This document shows positions 1-8,199 of a DNA stretch of 17,446 nt, in pieces. This DNA comes from Desulfonatronum sp. GTDB taxonomy: Bacteria > Desulfobacterota > Desulfovibrionia > Desulfovibrionales > Desulfonatronaceae. Both the position numbers and the translations under genes were made by a program. Below the pieces are notes generated by a model. The model was given only the letters and a program-made list of their open reading frames with translations. It was not told where the DNA came from and searched no databases. Within the stretch, counting starts at the first letter, position 1. Every line of letters starts with the position of its first letter. The stretch lies in the NCBI GenBank assembly GCA_007127655.1, contig SKYX01000045.1, forward strand, positions 1 to 17,446, given 5' to 3'.

Positions 1-2
1 AG

Positions 3-341
3 TGTCTGCGCATGGAACTGGGCAAACCGGACGCCTCGGGCCGACGCCGGCCCGTGCCCCTGGAGGGCAGCGAGTTCGTGGTGGCAGCGGACACGATCAT
101 CGTGGCCGTGGGCAACCAGCCCAATCCCCTGGTCCCTAGAACGTCGTCCGGCATCGAAGTGGGCAAGCGCGGGACCATTGTGGCGAACCCGGAGACCATG
201 GCCACCTCCAAGCCCGGCGTCTTCGCCGGCGGGGACATCGTCTCCGGCGCGGCCACGGTGATCAGCGCCATGGGCCAAGGCAAGCAGGCGGCCCGGGCCA
301 TGCACCGCTACTTGACCGGGGAAGAGCCCCCCTGCGCGTAG
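3..341 (+). CDS. C-terminal part of a GltD/NfnB-like NAD(P)H-dependent flavoprotein (5' truncated by window)
   Basis: This is the last ~112 residues of a pyridine-nucleotide/FAD oxidoreductase of the glutamate synthase small-subunit (GltD) family, which also includes the NfnB subunit of the electron-bifurcating transhydrogenase. The frame is already open at base 3 and closes with TAG at 339-341. The visible part holds the second FAD-binding signature. A hydrophobic strand ends in DTIIVAVGNQPNP, and a later ATSKPGVFAGGDIVSGAATV segment has the Gly-Gly-Asp that contacts FAD ribityl phosphate in this family. It is followed by the usual AMGQGKQAARAMHRYL helix. A CLRMELG start of the visible fragment is also typical of the family. 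The NAD(P)H domain and any N-terminal iron-sulfur domain lie outside the window, so GltD, NfnB and related enzymes cannot be separated. The 74-base gap to gatB has no convincing terminator. Confidence 0.85.
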   Translation, partial: CLRMELGKPDASGRRRPVPLEGSEFVVAADTIIVAVGNQPNPLVPRTSSGIEVGKRGTIVANPETMATSKPGVFAGGDIVSGAATVISAMGQGKQAARAMHRYLTGEEPPCA

Positions 342-415
342 CAGCCTGCTGAATAAAAAACTTTCTCTACTCTCAGCCAATCACATAAAAACCTATTCGA
401 CAAAGGAGACGCGTC

Positions 416-1846
<1,431 letters not shown>

Positions 1847-1873
1847 TCCATTGATGCTGAAGAGGTAACGCTG

Positions 1874-2068
1874 ATGGAACAAAAAATTACAATCACGTAT
1901 TGGCAGGATGGAGAATTCTGGCTGGGATACCTCAATGCACACCCCGAATACATGACCCAGGGCATGACCCTGGAAGAGTTAAGAGACAACTTGAAGGATA
2001 TTTATCTTGATCTTCACTCGGGTCAGATTCCTTGTCCAAGACAACAAGAAGACCTGGTTTTCGCGTAA
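1874..2068 (+). CDS. hicB: Short HicB-family antitoxin
   Basis: This 64-residue protein matches the compact HicB antitoxin type: an ITYWQDGEFWLGYLNAHPEY strand-turn-strand segment, then MTQGMTLEELRDNLKDIYLDL helix and a short SGQIP tail. In TA systems HicB folds as a partial RNase H-like domain that masks the HicA active site. The protein ends right after that fold and has no C-terminal ribbon-helix-helix or HTH domain, so it probably cannot bind an operator itself. The start is an ATG with GAGG at 1862-1865. It begins 27 bases after gatB and overlaps hicA by 37 bases. The base composition is visibly more AT-rich than the flanking housekeeping genes, in keeping with horizontal acquisition. 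The gene order is antitoxin first, the reverse of classical hicAB. Confidence 0.85.
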   Translation: MEQKITITYWQDGEFWLGYLNAHPEYMTQGMTLEELRDNLKDIYLDLHSGQIPCPRQQEDLVFA

Positions 2069-2256
2069 AACGAAAGCATCTCGTCAGAATACTTAGCGAT
2101 ATGGGCTGTGTTTTTATCCGACATGGAGGGAAGCACGACTGGTATCAAAACCCCAGAACAAAAATGTCTCAACCGGTTCCCAGGCACAGCGAAATCAACG
2201 AAAATCTTGCACGCAACATACTCAAGAAATTGCATGATGATTATTTGACACCCTAA
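2032..2256 (+). CDS. hicA: HicA-family mRNA interferase toxin
   Basis: HicA toxins are small dsRBD-fold ribonucleases that cleave mRNA (and tmRNA in E. coli) and are neutralised by HicB. The 74-residue product has the family core: a [14 protein letters not shown] helix, then [14 protein letters not shown] with the catalytic histidine expected at His35 (GGKH), then [18 protein letters not shown] near the C-terminus. The start must be the TTG at 2032. An in-frame stop lies at 2008-2010, and there is no ATG or GTG between it and the conserved core. This adds about 12 basic residues compared with many relatives. The TTG start has no strong Shine-Dalgarno sequence and lies inside hicB, so toxin translation is probably coupled to, and weaker than, antitoxin translation. 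That would favour antitoxin excess. Only 13 bases separate its stop from mtnA. Confidence 0.85.
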   Translation: MSKTTRRPGFRVKRKHLVRILSDMGCVFIRHGGKHDWYQNPRTKMSQPVPRHSEINENLARNILKKLHDDYLTP

Positions 2257-2269
2257 AAGCGAGAACGCA

Positions 2270-3301
2270 ATGCACCCGCACATCCAATTCAAGCCCGAGG
2301 CCAATGAGCTCCACCTCCTCGATCAGCGACTCCTGCCGCTGACCGAGGAGTGGTTCGTCTGCCGGAACATGGCCGACATCATTACCGCGCTCAAGGAAAT
2401 GGTCATTCGCGGCGCTCCGGCCATCGGCGTGACCGCGGCCTATGGCTGCTGCATCGCGGCCGGCAATATCGCCCCGAACTCCCCCTCCTGGCGCGCGGAC
2501 CTGGACGCTCAGCTAGTGGACTTGGCCCGGGCCAGGCCTACGGCGATGAACCTGACCTGGGCCGTGGCCCTGATGCGCGAAACCTGGCAGGCTCACCCGG
2601 AAATGGAACGGGAGGCCTTACGCACGGCTTGGCTCACCCAGGCCGTGGAACTGCACCGTCGCGACGAAGCCGTGAACCGGGAAATGGGTCGGCACGGCGC
2701 GGCATTGCTCCGAGACGGTGATACGGTGATGACCCACTGCAACGCCGGGGCCCTGGCCACCGGAGCCTACGGCACGGCCCTGGGCGTGATCCGGGCCGCC
2801 GTGGAATCCGGCAAAAACATCTCCGTGCTGGCCAACGAGACCCGACCCTTTTTGCAAGGCGCCCGGCTGACCGCCTATGAGCTGGCCCAGGACGACATTC
2901 CGGTGACCGTGTGCTGCGACAACGCAGTGGGCCTGCTGATGGCCAAGGGCATGGTCCAGGCCGTGGTCGTGGGCGCGGACCGGGTCGCGGCCAACGGAGA
3001 CGCGGCCAACAAGATCGGAACGTATACCGTGGCTGTGCTGGCCCAGCGACACGAAGTCCCGTTTTATGTCGCGGTTCCGTTTTCAACCATCGATTTTGCC
3101 ACGCCCTCGGGTGCGGAGATCCCCATCGAGGAGCGCACTCCCCGGGAAGTGACCCATATCCAGGATCGGCAAATCACTCCGGAAGGCGTCCCAGTGCTCA
3201 ATTTCGCCTTCGACGTCACCCCCGCCGGGCTAATCACCGGCTTGATCACGGAAAAAGGCGTGATCAAGCCCTCGGATCTGCACCGGCACGCCTCAACCTA
3301 A
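2270..3301 (+). CDS. mtnA: S-methyl-5-thioribose-1-phosphate isomerase
   Basis: MtnA converts 5-methylthioribose-1-phosphate to 5-methylthioribulose-1-phosphate in the methionine salvage pathway (or in methylthioadenosine disposal shunts) in the cytoplasm. The 343-residue length is normal. Family motifs are all present: [16 protein letters not shown] (~44-59), THCNAG with the catalytic cysteine at Cys157, [20 protein letters not shown] (~186-205), [13 protein letters not shown] with the catalytic aspartate at Asp237, and NKIGTY followed by [12 protein letters not shown]. Cys157 and Asp237 correspond to Cys160 and Asp240 of Bacillus subtilis MtnA. The C-terminal [16 protein letters not shown] segment is also typical. 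The protein is related to eIF2B-alpha, but the active-site residues support the isomerase call. No other methionine-salvage gene is visible in the window. The gene sits 13 bases after hicA and 16 bases before der, so it is likely co-transcribed with them. Confidence 0.96.
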   Translation: MHPHIQFKPEANELHLLDQRLLPLTEEWFVCRNMADIITALKEMVIRGAPAIGVTAAYGCCIAAGNIAPNSPSWRADLDAQLVDLARARPTAMNLTWAVALMRETWQAHPEMEREALRTAWLTQAVELHRRDEAVNREMGRHGAALLRDGDTVMTHCNAGALATGAYGTALGVIRAAVESGKNISVLANETRPFLQGARLTAYELAQDDIPVTVCCDNAVGLLMAKGMVQAVVVGADRVAANGDAANKIGTYTVAVLAQRHEVPFYVAVPFSTIDFATPSGAEIPIEERTPREVTHIQDRQITPEGVPVLNFAFDVTPAGLITGLITEKGVIKPSDLHRHAST

Positions 3302-3317
3302 GGATTCCCGGAACCCC

Positions 3318-4748
3318 ATGAATCAAGAACTGCCCGTCGTGGCCCTGATCGGTCGGCCCAATGTCGGCAAATCCTCCATTTTCAACCGACTTTTACGGTC
3401 TTCCAAGGCCCTGACCCACGATATCCCCGGCGTGACCCGGGACAGGATATACGGGGAGGTGCGCCGCGGCGCCAAGCCCTACGCCCTGGTGGACACTGGC
3501 GGCCTAGAGCCGGAATCCAGCGAGAACATCAAGCAAGCCGTGCTGGGTCAAGCCCGAGAGGCCCTGCTGGAAGCGACCCTGGTGTTGATGATCGTGGATG
3601 GCCGGGAAGGACCTAACGCCCTGGATGAGCAGGTGGCTGAGCTGTTGCGCACGGCCAACAAACCGGTGCTGTTGATCGTCAACAAGGTAGATGGCGCGGA
3701 GAAAGAAGACCTGTTCACCGCGGACTTTCACCAGTTCGGTTTCCCCCTTTTCGCCGTGTCCGCGGCCCATGGTCACGGTCTGAATCACCTCCGGGAGACC
3801 ATCGTGGACCGGCTGCCGACCCCGCCTGCCGCCAAGAGTGGGCCAAGGGACGCGCCAAAAGAAGCGCCAGAGGAACAAGAGGGGCCAGACGACCAGAACG
3901 GGTTGAGAGAAGGTGAGTCGAAAGAGGACGAGGACGCTTCCAAGGTCGGCGGGTTGCGTCTGGCGCTGCTCGGGCGGCCCAACGTAGGCAAGTCCTCCCT
4001 TATCAACGCCCTGATCGGCTACCACCGGGTGATCGTCTCCAGCGAAGCCGGAACGACCCGGGACAGCGTGGACGTGACCTGGCAGGCCGGGGACAAGACG
4101 TACACCCTGGTGGATACCGCCGGGGTGCGCAAACGCACGCGCATTCAGGACAGCCTGGAGCGTTTCAGTGTCCTCAAGTCCCTGCGCAGCAGCAAAAAAG
4201 CCCAGATCACCCTGTTGGTTCTGGACGCGGTAGAGGGCCTGACCGGGCAGGACAAGAAGCTGTTTTCGTTTTTGGACCGTGAAAAGACCCCGCTGATCGC
4301 GGTGATCAACAAGACCGACCTGATTCCCCGCAATGAGCTGAACGCCTTGAAGAAACAGTTCAAGGACGAGTTGTCCTTTGCCGGGCACGTTCCCCTGGTC
4401 TTTACGTCCACCATGACCCGTGCCGGACTCGGCGGTCTGTTGCCCCTGGCCGAACGAACCTGGGACCAGTGCCAAACCCGAATTTCCACGGGCCAGTTGA
4501 ACCGCATCCTCGGCGAGGCCACCCAAAAACACCAACCCGCGATAGTCAATCGCCGCCGGGCTAAATTCTTCTACGTCACCCAGTCCGACGTCGCCCCGCC
4601 CACGTTTGTTTTTTTTGTCAACGACCCTGAACTGGTCAAGCCGGCCTACTCCCGATACCTGGAAAACCAAATCCGAAAGCGGTTCAACTTGAACATGACT
4701 CCGCTGCAGCTCTATTTCCGCTCCAGCCATGAACAGAATCGAAAGTAG
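3318..4748 (+). CDS. der: Ribosome biogenesis GTPase Der (EngA)
   Basis: Der is an essential GTPase with two tandem G domains that acts in late 50S subunit assembly. Domain 1 shows GRPNVGKS (12-19), DTGG (59-62) and NKVD (122-125). Domain 2 shows GRPNVGKS (219-226), DTAG (266-269) and NKTD (331-334). The C-terminal ~100 residues form the KH-like RNA-binding domain ending in RKRFNLNMTPLQLYFR. The inter-domain linker (~170-211) is long and rich in Glu, Asp, Lys and Pro; charged linkers are known in this family. The length of 476 residues is at the upper end of the usual range because of this linker. The start ATG is preceded by AAGGA at 3300-3304. The gene follows mtnA by 16 bases and is followed after 12 bases by the small TGA-containing membrane ORF. 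Confidence 0.97.
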   Translation: MNQELPVVALIGRPNVGKSSIFNRLLRSSKALTHDIPGVTRDRIYGEVRRGAKPYALVDTGGLEPESSENIKQAVLGQAREALLEATLVLMIVDGREGPNALDEQVAELLRTANKPVLLIVNKVDGAEKEDLFTADFHQFGFPLFAVSAAHGHGLNHLRETIVDRLPTPPAAKSGPRDAPKEAPEEQEGPDDQNGLREGESKEDEDASKVGGLRLALLGRPNVGKSSLINALIGYHRVIVSSEAGTTRDSVDVTWQAGDKTYTLVDTAGVRKRTRIQDSLERFSVLKSLRSSKKAQITLLVLDAVEGLTGQDKKLFSFLDREKTPLIAVINKTDLIPRNELNALKKQFKDELSFAGHVPLVFTSTMTRAGLGGLLPLAERTWDQCQTRISTGQLNRILGEATQKHQPAIVNRRRAKFFYVTQSDVAPPTFVFFVNDPELVKPAYSRYLENQIRKRFNLNMTPLQLYFRSSHEQNRK

Positions 4749-4760
4749 TCAGGATACCCC

Positions 4761-4919
4761 ATGTCGCTGATCAACGTGATTGTCCCGGTCCTGGTCGCAG
4801 CCGCCGTATTCGGCCTGCTGCTGCGCAAAAAAGGCTCACGCTGCCTGCCCTGACTGTACATCTACGTCCCGCTGGGAGCGGGACTGCTGACCTATTACTT
4901 GCTGTCCGGACGGTTTTGA
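4761..4919 (+). CDS. Candidate small membrane selenoprotein with CxxU motif (TGA at 4851 read as Sec); alternatively a stop-interrupted gene
   Basis: A 52-codon frame starts with ATG at 4761, with AGGA at 4751-4754 and 12 bases after the der stop. It runs to TGA at 4917, interrupted once by TGA at codon 31 (4851-4853). Residues 4-21 form a hydrophobic helix (INVIVPVLVAAAVFGLLL). A basic loop RKKGSR follows, then Cys28-Leu-Pro-[TGA31], then a second hydrophobic helix (LYIYVPLGAGLLTYYLL) and a short SGRF tail. If TGA is decoded as selenocysteine, the loop carries a CxxU motif, the redox pair typical of selenoproteins. By the positive-inside rule that loop would face the cytoplasm. About three quarters of the codons after the TGA end in G or C, as expected of translated sequence in this genome. 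A perfect hairpin begins 12 nt after the TGA. I do not recognise the family. A Cys codon (TGC) mutated to TGA, giving a pseudogene or a 30-residue peptide, is the main alternative. Confidence 0.6.
4866..4884 (+). promoter_or_regulatory. SECIS-like mRNA hairpin downstream of the in-frame TGA
   Basis: GTCCCGCT (4866-4873), loop GGG (4874-4876) and AGCGGGAC (4877-4884) form a perfect 8-bp stem. The stem starts 12 nt after the TGA, and the loop lies 20 nt after it. Bacterial SECIS elements lie inside the coding region just 3' of the UGA and have a G in the first two loop bases at roughly 16-37 nt from the UGA; the minimal E. coli fdhF hairpin starts about 11 nt after it. This hairpin meets those rules. 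It lacks a T-run, so it is not an intrinsic terminator. SelB binding is inferred. Confidence 0.5.
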
Positions 4920-4931
4920 AATCCGGTGTAA

Positions 4932-4960
4932 TTGTCAGTGAATCGGGAATTGATTAGAAA
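4932..4960 (+). promoter_or_regulatory. Candidate sigma70-type promoter for dnaX-ybaB-recR
   Basis: TTGTCA at 4932-4937 (5 of 6 to the -35 consensus) and TAGAAA at 4955-4960 (4 of 6 to the -10 consensus) are separated by exactly 17 bases, about 90 bases before the dnaX start. The 130-base gap between the small membrane ORF and dnaX is relatively AT-rich and holds no SRP RNA-like sequence, although such a gene lies upstream of dnaX in some bacteria. Assignment rests on motif match and position only. Confidence 0.4.
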
Positions 4961-5049
4961 CTCAGTTCGCCTTTTCGACTGCCACCTTTCTTCCCGAATC
5001 CACCGCTGGATCGCTTTTTTCGCAATCCGCCTGAACAACGTTCATCCCC

Positions 5050-7092
5050 ATGTCCCACATCCAACTCACCGCCAAGCATCGCCCTCAAACATTCGCCCAG
5101 GTTGCCGGGCAGGAAGAAATCCGGGCTATTTTGTCCCGAACCGCGGCCCAGGACCGGGTGGCCGCGGCTTATTTGTTCAGCGGTACACGGGGCGTGGGCA
5201 AGACCACCCTGGCCCGGATTTTCGCCAAGGCGTTAAACTGCGTGACCGCCCCAACGGCCGAGCCGTGCAACAAGTGCCACCACTGCCGCCAGATCACCAT
5301 CGGGTCCGCCCCGGACGTGGCCGAGATTGACGGGGCTTCCAACCGGGGCATCGAGCAGGCTCGGCGGCTCAAGGAAGACGTAGGCTATGCTCCCCTGGAG
5401 TGCCGCTACAAGGTGATCATCATTGACGAAGCGCATATGCTGACCAAGGAGGCCTTCAACGCCCTGCTCAAAACCATGGAGGAGCCTCCGCCCCGGGTGA
5501 CCTTCATCATGGCCACCACCGAGCCGCACAAATTTCCAGCCACAATCATCAGCCGCAGCCAACACTATGTCTTCAAGATGCTCTCCCAGGCCGGACTGCA
5601 AACCCATCTGGAACGCATCCTGGAATTGGAAGGCCGGGAGTACGAACCGGCGGCAACGACCTTGCTGGCCCGGCGGGCCGCGGGTAGCGTCCGGGACGGC
5701 ATGTCCCTTCTGGAACAGGTGCTGACCATCAGCGACCAGGCCTTACGCCTGGAGGACGTCCGGCGAACCCTGGGGCTGGCGGGCGGGGAGCTGTTTCAGC
5801 GGTTGGTCCAGGCCATGCGCGAGCAGGATTGCCTCGCCGTGCACGACGTGCTCGGGGACCTGCTGCGCGAAGGGTTGGATCTGGGCTTTTTTCTGCGGGA
5901 GCTGGCCGGGCTGTGGCGCAACCTTTTTCTGCTGCGCCAAGTCGGGGACAAGGCCTTGCCCCTGCTGGAATTGCCTGAAGAAGAAGGGCGAGCGTGGCTG
6001 GGCGTGGCCGCCGACCTTTCCCCCACCTACATCCACGCGGCATGGCAGATCACCCTGGAGGCCCAGCGCAAGGTGCTGACCAGCCTGGAACCGGCCCAAG
6101 CCTTGGAGATGCTGCTCCTGAACCTGACCTATCTGCCCTCGCTGGTCCCCTTGGATGGTGCGTTTTCGACCGAACCGCCGCGGGACGGGACGGGACGGCC
6201 CACAAGCATCCCCTCAAGACCGCCCACACCCCCACTTGATAAATCATCCCGGGCAGGAACCAGGGTTGGTCCTGAACCGATCCCGGCGCAACGAGGGACG
6301 CAACCCAGGCAGTCCTGGCGGGAACGCTCCCAGCAGGCGCCCCTCAGGACGCAGTCCGAAGCGGTCCAGAATTCGGCTGAAACCCGGACGCCGTCCGAAA
6401 CGGATCATTCCGTCCAAGCTTCCAAGCTCGCTTCTCAACCGCCTTCGCCTCCGAGAGCCCCGGTTGATCCTTCACCGAGACCACCGGCAAAAGATGAGAT
6501 GCTTGAGGGGCCACCAGCCGGAACACGCCCAGCCCCCGTGGAAGGTTCGGAGCAACAACGTGGACTTGACGGCGGATATCCGCCTACTCCCACCTCCTCT
6601 GCGGCCCGAAACGTCCACGAGCCGCGACCCCAGGCCAATCCGAACTTGGTTGCAGGGGAAGGGAGTCCGCCGCTGTCCTCGGCGAAAACGGCGAACTTGA
6701 CGTCTTCGTCCTCAACTGTGTCTCCGGCCAAAACCTTGGAAGGTTTTCTCGCGCACTATGACCGACTGTGCAGCGCCGACCAAGCCCGCTATCCGAAACT
6801 GCGCCAAATTGAATATGCCATGACGGAACAGGGGCTGACGCTGCGCTGCCGACACATGATCCAGTACAACTTGCTCAGCGACACCAATAAGCTTCGCATC
6901 CTGGAAGATGTGGCTCAAAAATATTTCGGGCGCCCCGTTCAAGTGGAGCTTGTCCCGCCGCAAAATGGCGCTCAAAACTCAGACTCGCCGTCCACCGCGA
7001 CGTTTGCCCCGGAAAAACATCCGCTAGTTACCGAGTTCGTTGAACAATTCAAGGCCAAAGTGGTTTCCGTGGAACCACGACAAACTCATTAA
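5050..7092 (+). CDS. dnaX: DNA polymerase III subunits gamma/tau
   Basis: DnaX is the AAA+ motor subunit of the clamp loader; in its full-length tau form it also ties the polymerase cores and helicase together. The 680-residue product has Walker A GTRGVGKT (45-52), a four-cysteine zinc module (Cys64, 73, 76, 79), Walker B IIIDEAH (123-129) and the arginine-finger motif at 168-170, here SRS instead of the usual SRC; Arg169 is retained. Lid and collar domains extend to ~370. A Pro/Ser/Arg-rich low-complexity linker of roughly 190 residues (~375-560) leads to a folded C-terminal domain (~565-650) like tau domain V. The ATG at 5050 gives the usual MSHIQLTAKHRPQTFAQVAG-type N-terminus; upstream Shine-Dalgarno pairing is poor. 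ybaB and recR follow, the conserved dnaX-ybaB-recR order. Confidence 0.96.
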   Translation: MSHIQLTAKHRPQTFAQVAGQEEIRAILSRTAAQDRVAAAYLFSGTRGVGKTTLARIFAKALNCVTAPTAEPCNKCHHCRQITIGSAPDVAEIDGASNRGIEQARRLKEDVGYAPLECRYKVIIIDEAHMLTKEAFNALLKTMEEPPPRVTFIMATTEPHKFPATIISRSQHYVFKMLSQAGLQTHLERILELEGREYEPAATTLLARRAAGSVRDGMSLLEQVLTISDQALRLEDVRRTLGLAGGELFQRLVQAMREQDCLAVHDVLGDLLREGLDLGFFLRELAGLWRNLFLLRQVGDKALPLLELPEEEGRAWLGVAADLSPTYIHAAWQITLEAQRKVLTSLEPAQALEMLLLNLTYLPSLVPLDGAFSTEPPRDGTGRPTSIPSRPPTPPLDKSSRAGTRVGPEPIPAQRGTQPRQSWRERSQQAPLRTQSEAVQNSAETRTPSETDHSVQASKLASQPPSPPRAPVDPSPRPPAKDEMLEGPPAGTRPAPVEGSEQQRGLDGGYPPTPTSSAARNVHEPRPQANPNLVAGEGSPPLSSAKTANLTSSSSTVSPAKTLEGFLAHYDRLCSADQARYPKLRQIEYAMTEQGLTLRCRHMIQYNLLSDTNKLRILEDVAQKYFGRPVQVELVPPQNGAQNSDSPSTATFAPEKHPLVTEFVEQFKAKVVSVEPRQTH

Positions 7093-7186
7093 CCATTCTT
7101 CCGAGACCGCGTGAAACGACGTCGGAACGCGCCGCCTTCGAATCAGCGTCGAGCCTCGGAAACAACCCCTGAAGGAGCGTTTCATC

Positions 7187-7501
7187 ATGATGAAAGGAAT
7201 GGGCGACCTGGTCCGCCAAGCGCAGGTAATGCAGAACAAAATATCCAAACTGCAAGAGGAAGTAGGCCGCAGGACCGTCGAGGCGGCCTCCGGCGGTGGG
7301 ATGGTCACGGTCACGGCCAACGGGGCCCAAGAAATCCTGGCCATCAAGATCGACCCGGCCGTGGTCAACCCCGATGACGTGGACATGTTGCAGGACTTGG
7401 TTATGGCCGCGGTGAACGAGGCCATGAAAAAGGCCGGCGATATGATGAAGGACGAGATGGCCCAGGTGACCGGGGGGATCAAGATCCCCGGAATGTTCTA
7501 G
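7187..7501 (+). CDS. YbaB/EbfC-family nucleoid-associated protein
   Basis: YbaB/EbfC proteins are ~100-residue dimers that bind DNA and are nearly always encoded between dnaX and recR. The 104-residue product has the family plan: an N-terminal helix with Gln-rich MGDLVRQAQVMQNKISKLQEE, a central beta segment (VTVTANGAQEILAIKIDP) and a C-terminal helix (MLQDLVMAAVNEAMKKA) ending in a TGGIKIPGMF tail. Two adjacent ATG codons occur at 7187 and 7190. AAGGAG at 7172-7177 is 9 bases before the first and 12 before the second, so 7187 is preferred. It starts 94 bases after dnaX, and its TAG is 2 bases before the recR start, so ybaB and recR are probably translationally coupled. The role with RecR or replication is inferred from conserved synteny. 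Confidence 0.94.
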   Translation: MMKGMGDLVRQAQVMQNKISKLQEEVGRRTVEAASGGGMVTVTANGAQEILAIKIDPAVVNPDDVDMLQDLVMAAVNEAMKKAGDMMKDEMAQVTGGIKIPGMF

Positions 7502-7503
7502 AA

Positions 7504-8109
7504 GTGCGGAAGTTGCCCAAGACCTTGCAGGACGTGGTGGACCAGTTGGCCACCTTGCCGGGGCTCGGTCCGAAATCAGCCTTGCGTGTGGCCCTGATCC
7601 TGCTGAAATGGCCCAAGGAGCGAACATCCGAGCTGGGCCGGAGCATTCTGGAGTTGCGGGACAAGCTCTGCTTATGCGGCTCCTGTGCCGGTATTTCGGA
7701 CCAGGATCCCTGCTCGATCTGTTCCGACCCCGGTCGATCCTCCGAACAGCTCTGCCTGGTGGCCGAGTGGGATTCCATGCTGATTATGGAACAGTCCGGC
7801 GGGTATCGGGGCAAGTACCTCGTTCTGGGAGGGCTCTTGTCGCCCTTGGACGGCGTGAAGCCGGAAAGCCTGGAAATGGGTCGCCTCCGCGAACGATTGT
7901 CCGAGAATCAGGTTCGGGAACTGATCCTGGCCCTGGGCACGACACTGGAATCCGAAACCACGGGCTCCTACGTCAAAAACCTCGTTGGACGAGACTTTCC
8001 CGGCGTTCAGGTGACCCGCTTGGCCCAGGGCATCCCGCTGGGCACGGACTTGAAATTCATCGACAAGGAAACCTTGCGCCAATCCATTACTTACCGCCAA
8101 ACGCTGTAG
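7504..8109 (+). CDS. recR: Recombination mediator protein RecR
   Basis: RecR forms a ring that works with RecO (and RecF) to load RecA on SSB-coated gapped DNA. The 201-residue length is standard. An N-terminal helix-hairpin-helix includes LPGLGPKSALRVALILL (~18-34). A C4 zinc finger is formed by Cys58, Cys61, Cys70 and Cys73 with the normal x2-x8-x2 spacing. The Toprim domain starts at LCLVAEWDSMLIME (~83-96), followed by the very conserved YRGKYLVLGGLLSPLDGV. The C-terminal part contains VTRLAQGIPLGTDLKFIDKETL. The start is the GTG at 7504, 2 bases after the ybaB stop; it has no separate strong ribosome binding site and is likely coupled. A strong intrinsic terminator follows the stop at once. 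Confidence 0.97.
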   Translation: MRKLPKTLQDVVDQLATLPGLGPKSALRVALILLKWPKERTSELGRSILELRDKLCLCGSCAGISDQDPCSICSDPGRSSEQLCLVAEWDSMLIMEQSGGYRGKYLVLGGLLSPLDGVKPESLEMGRLRERLSENQVRELILALGTTLESETTGSYVKNLVGRDFPGVQVTRLAQGIPLGTDLKFIDKETLRQSITYRQTL

Positions 8110-8110
8110 A

Positions 8111-8149
8111 AAAACAAAAGGCCCGCAGAGAGCGGGCCTTTTGTTTTTT
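8111..8149. terminator. Strong intrinsic, probably bidirectional, terminator between recR and the convergent M23 gene
   Basis: CAAAAGGCCCGC (8115-8126), loop AGAGA (8127-8131) and GCGGGCCTTTTG (8132-8143) form a perfect 12-bp stem, followed by six T (8144-8149). The stem is preceded by AAAA, which gives a T-run on the other strand. It begins 2 bases after the recR stop and lies 50 bases beyond the end of the - strand M23 gene, so it can end both transcripts. Confidence 0.93.
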
Positions 8150-8199
8150 GGAATCTCTCGGAACTATACCGGAGGCCCTGAGCGCTCTCTCGACAACCC

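Noticed and set aside
341..365. AGCAG-C-CTGCT palindrome followed by an A-run after the flavoprotein gene
   Set aside because: Stem too short and followed by A not T, so not a + strand terminator; it resembles a widespread CAGC(A)GGCTGCTG-type repeat end, but one short copy is not enough to call an element.
3504..4730. 408-codon open frame antisense to der
   Set aside because: Mirror of strong der codons, no ribosome binding site or recognisable domain.
4920..5049. Possible SRP RNA gene upstream of dnaX, as in some bacteria
   Set aside because: No conserved domain IV sequence (GGAAG...AGCAG loop) or hairpin found.
6155..6700. 181-codon alternative + frame in the dnaX linker
   Set aside because: Arg/Pro-rich translation in a low-complexity region; dnaX continues through it to a conserved C-terminal domain.
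7099..7161. TTCCGAG/CTCGGAA inverted pair between dnaX and ybaB
   Set aside because: Short arms with a ~50-base loop, expected by chance in GC-rich sequence.
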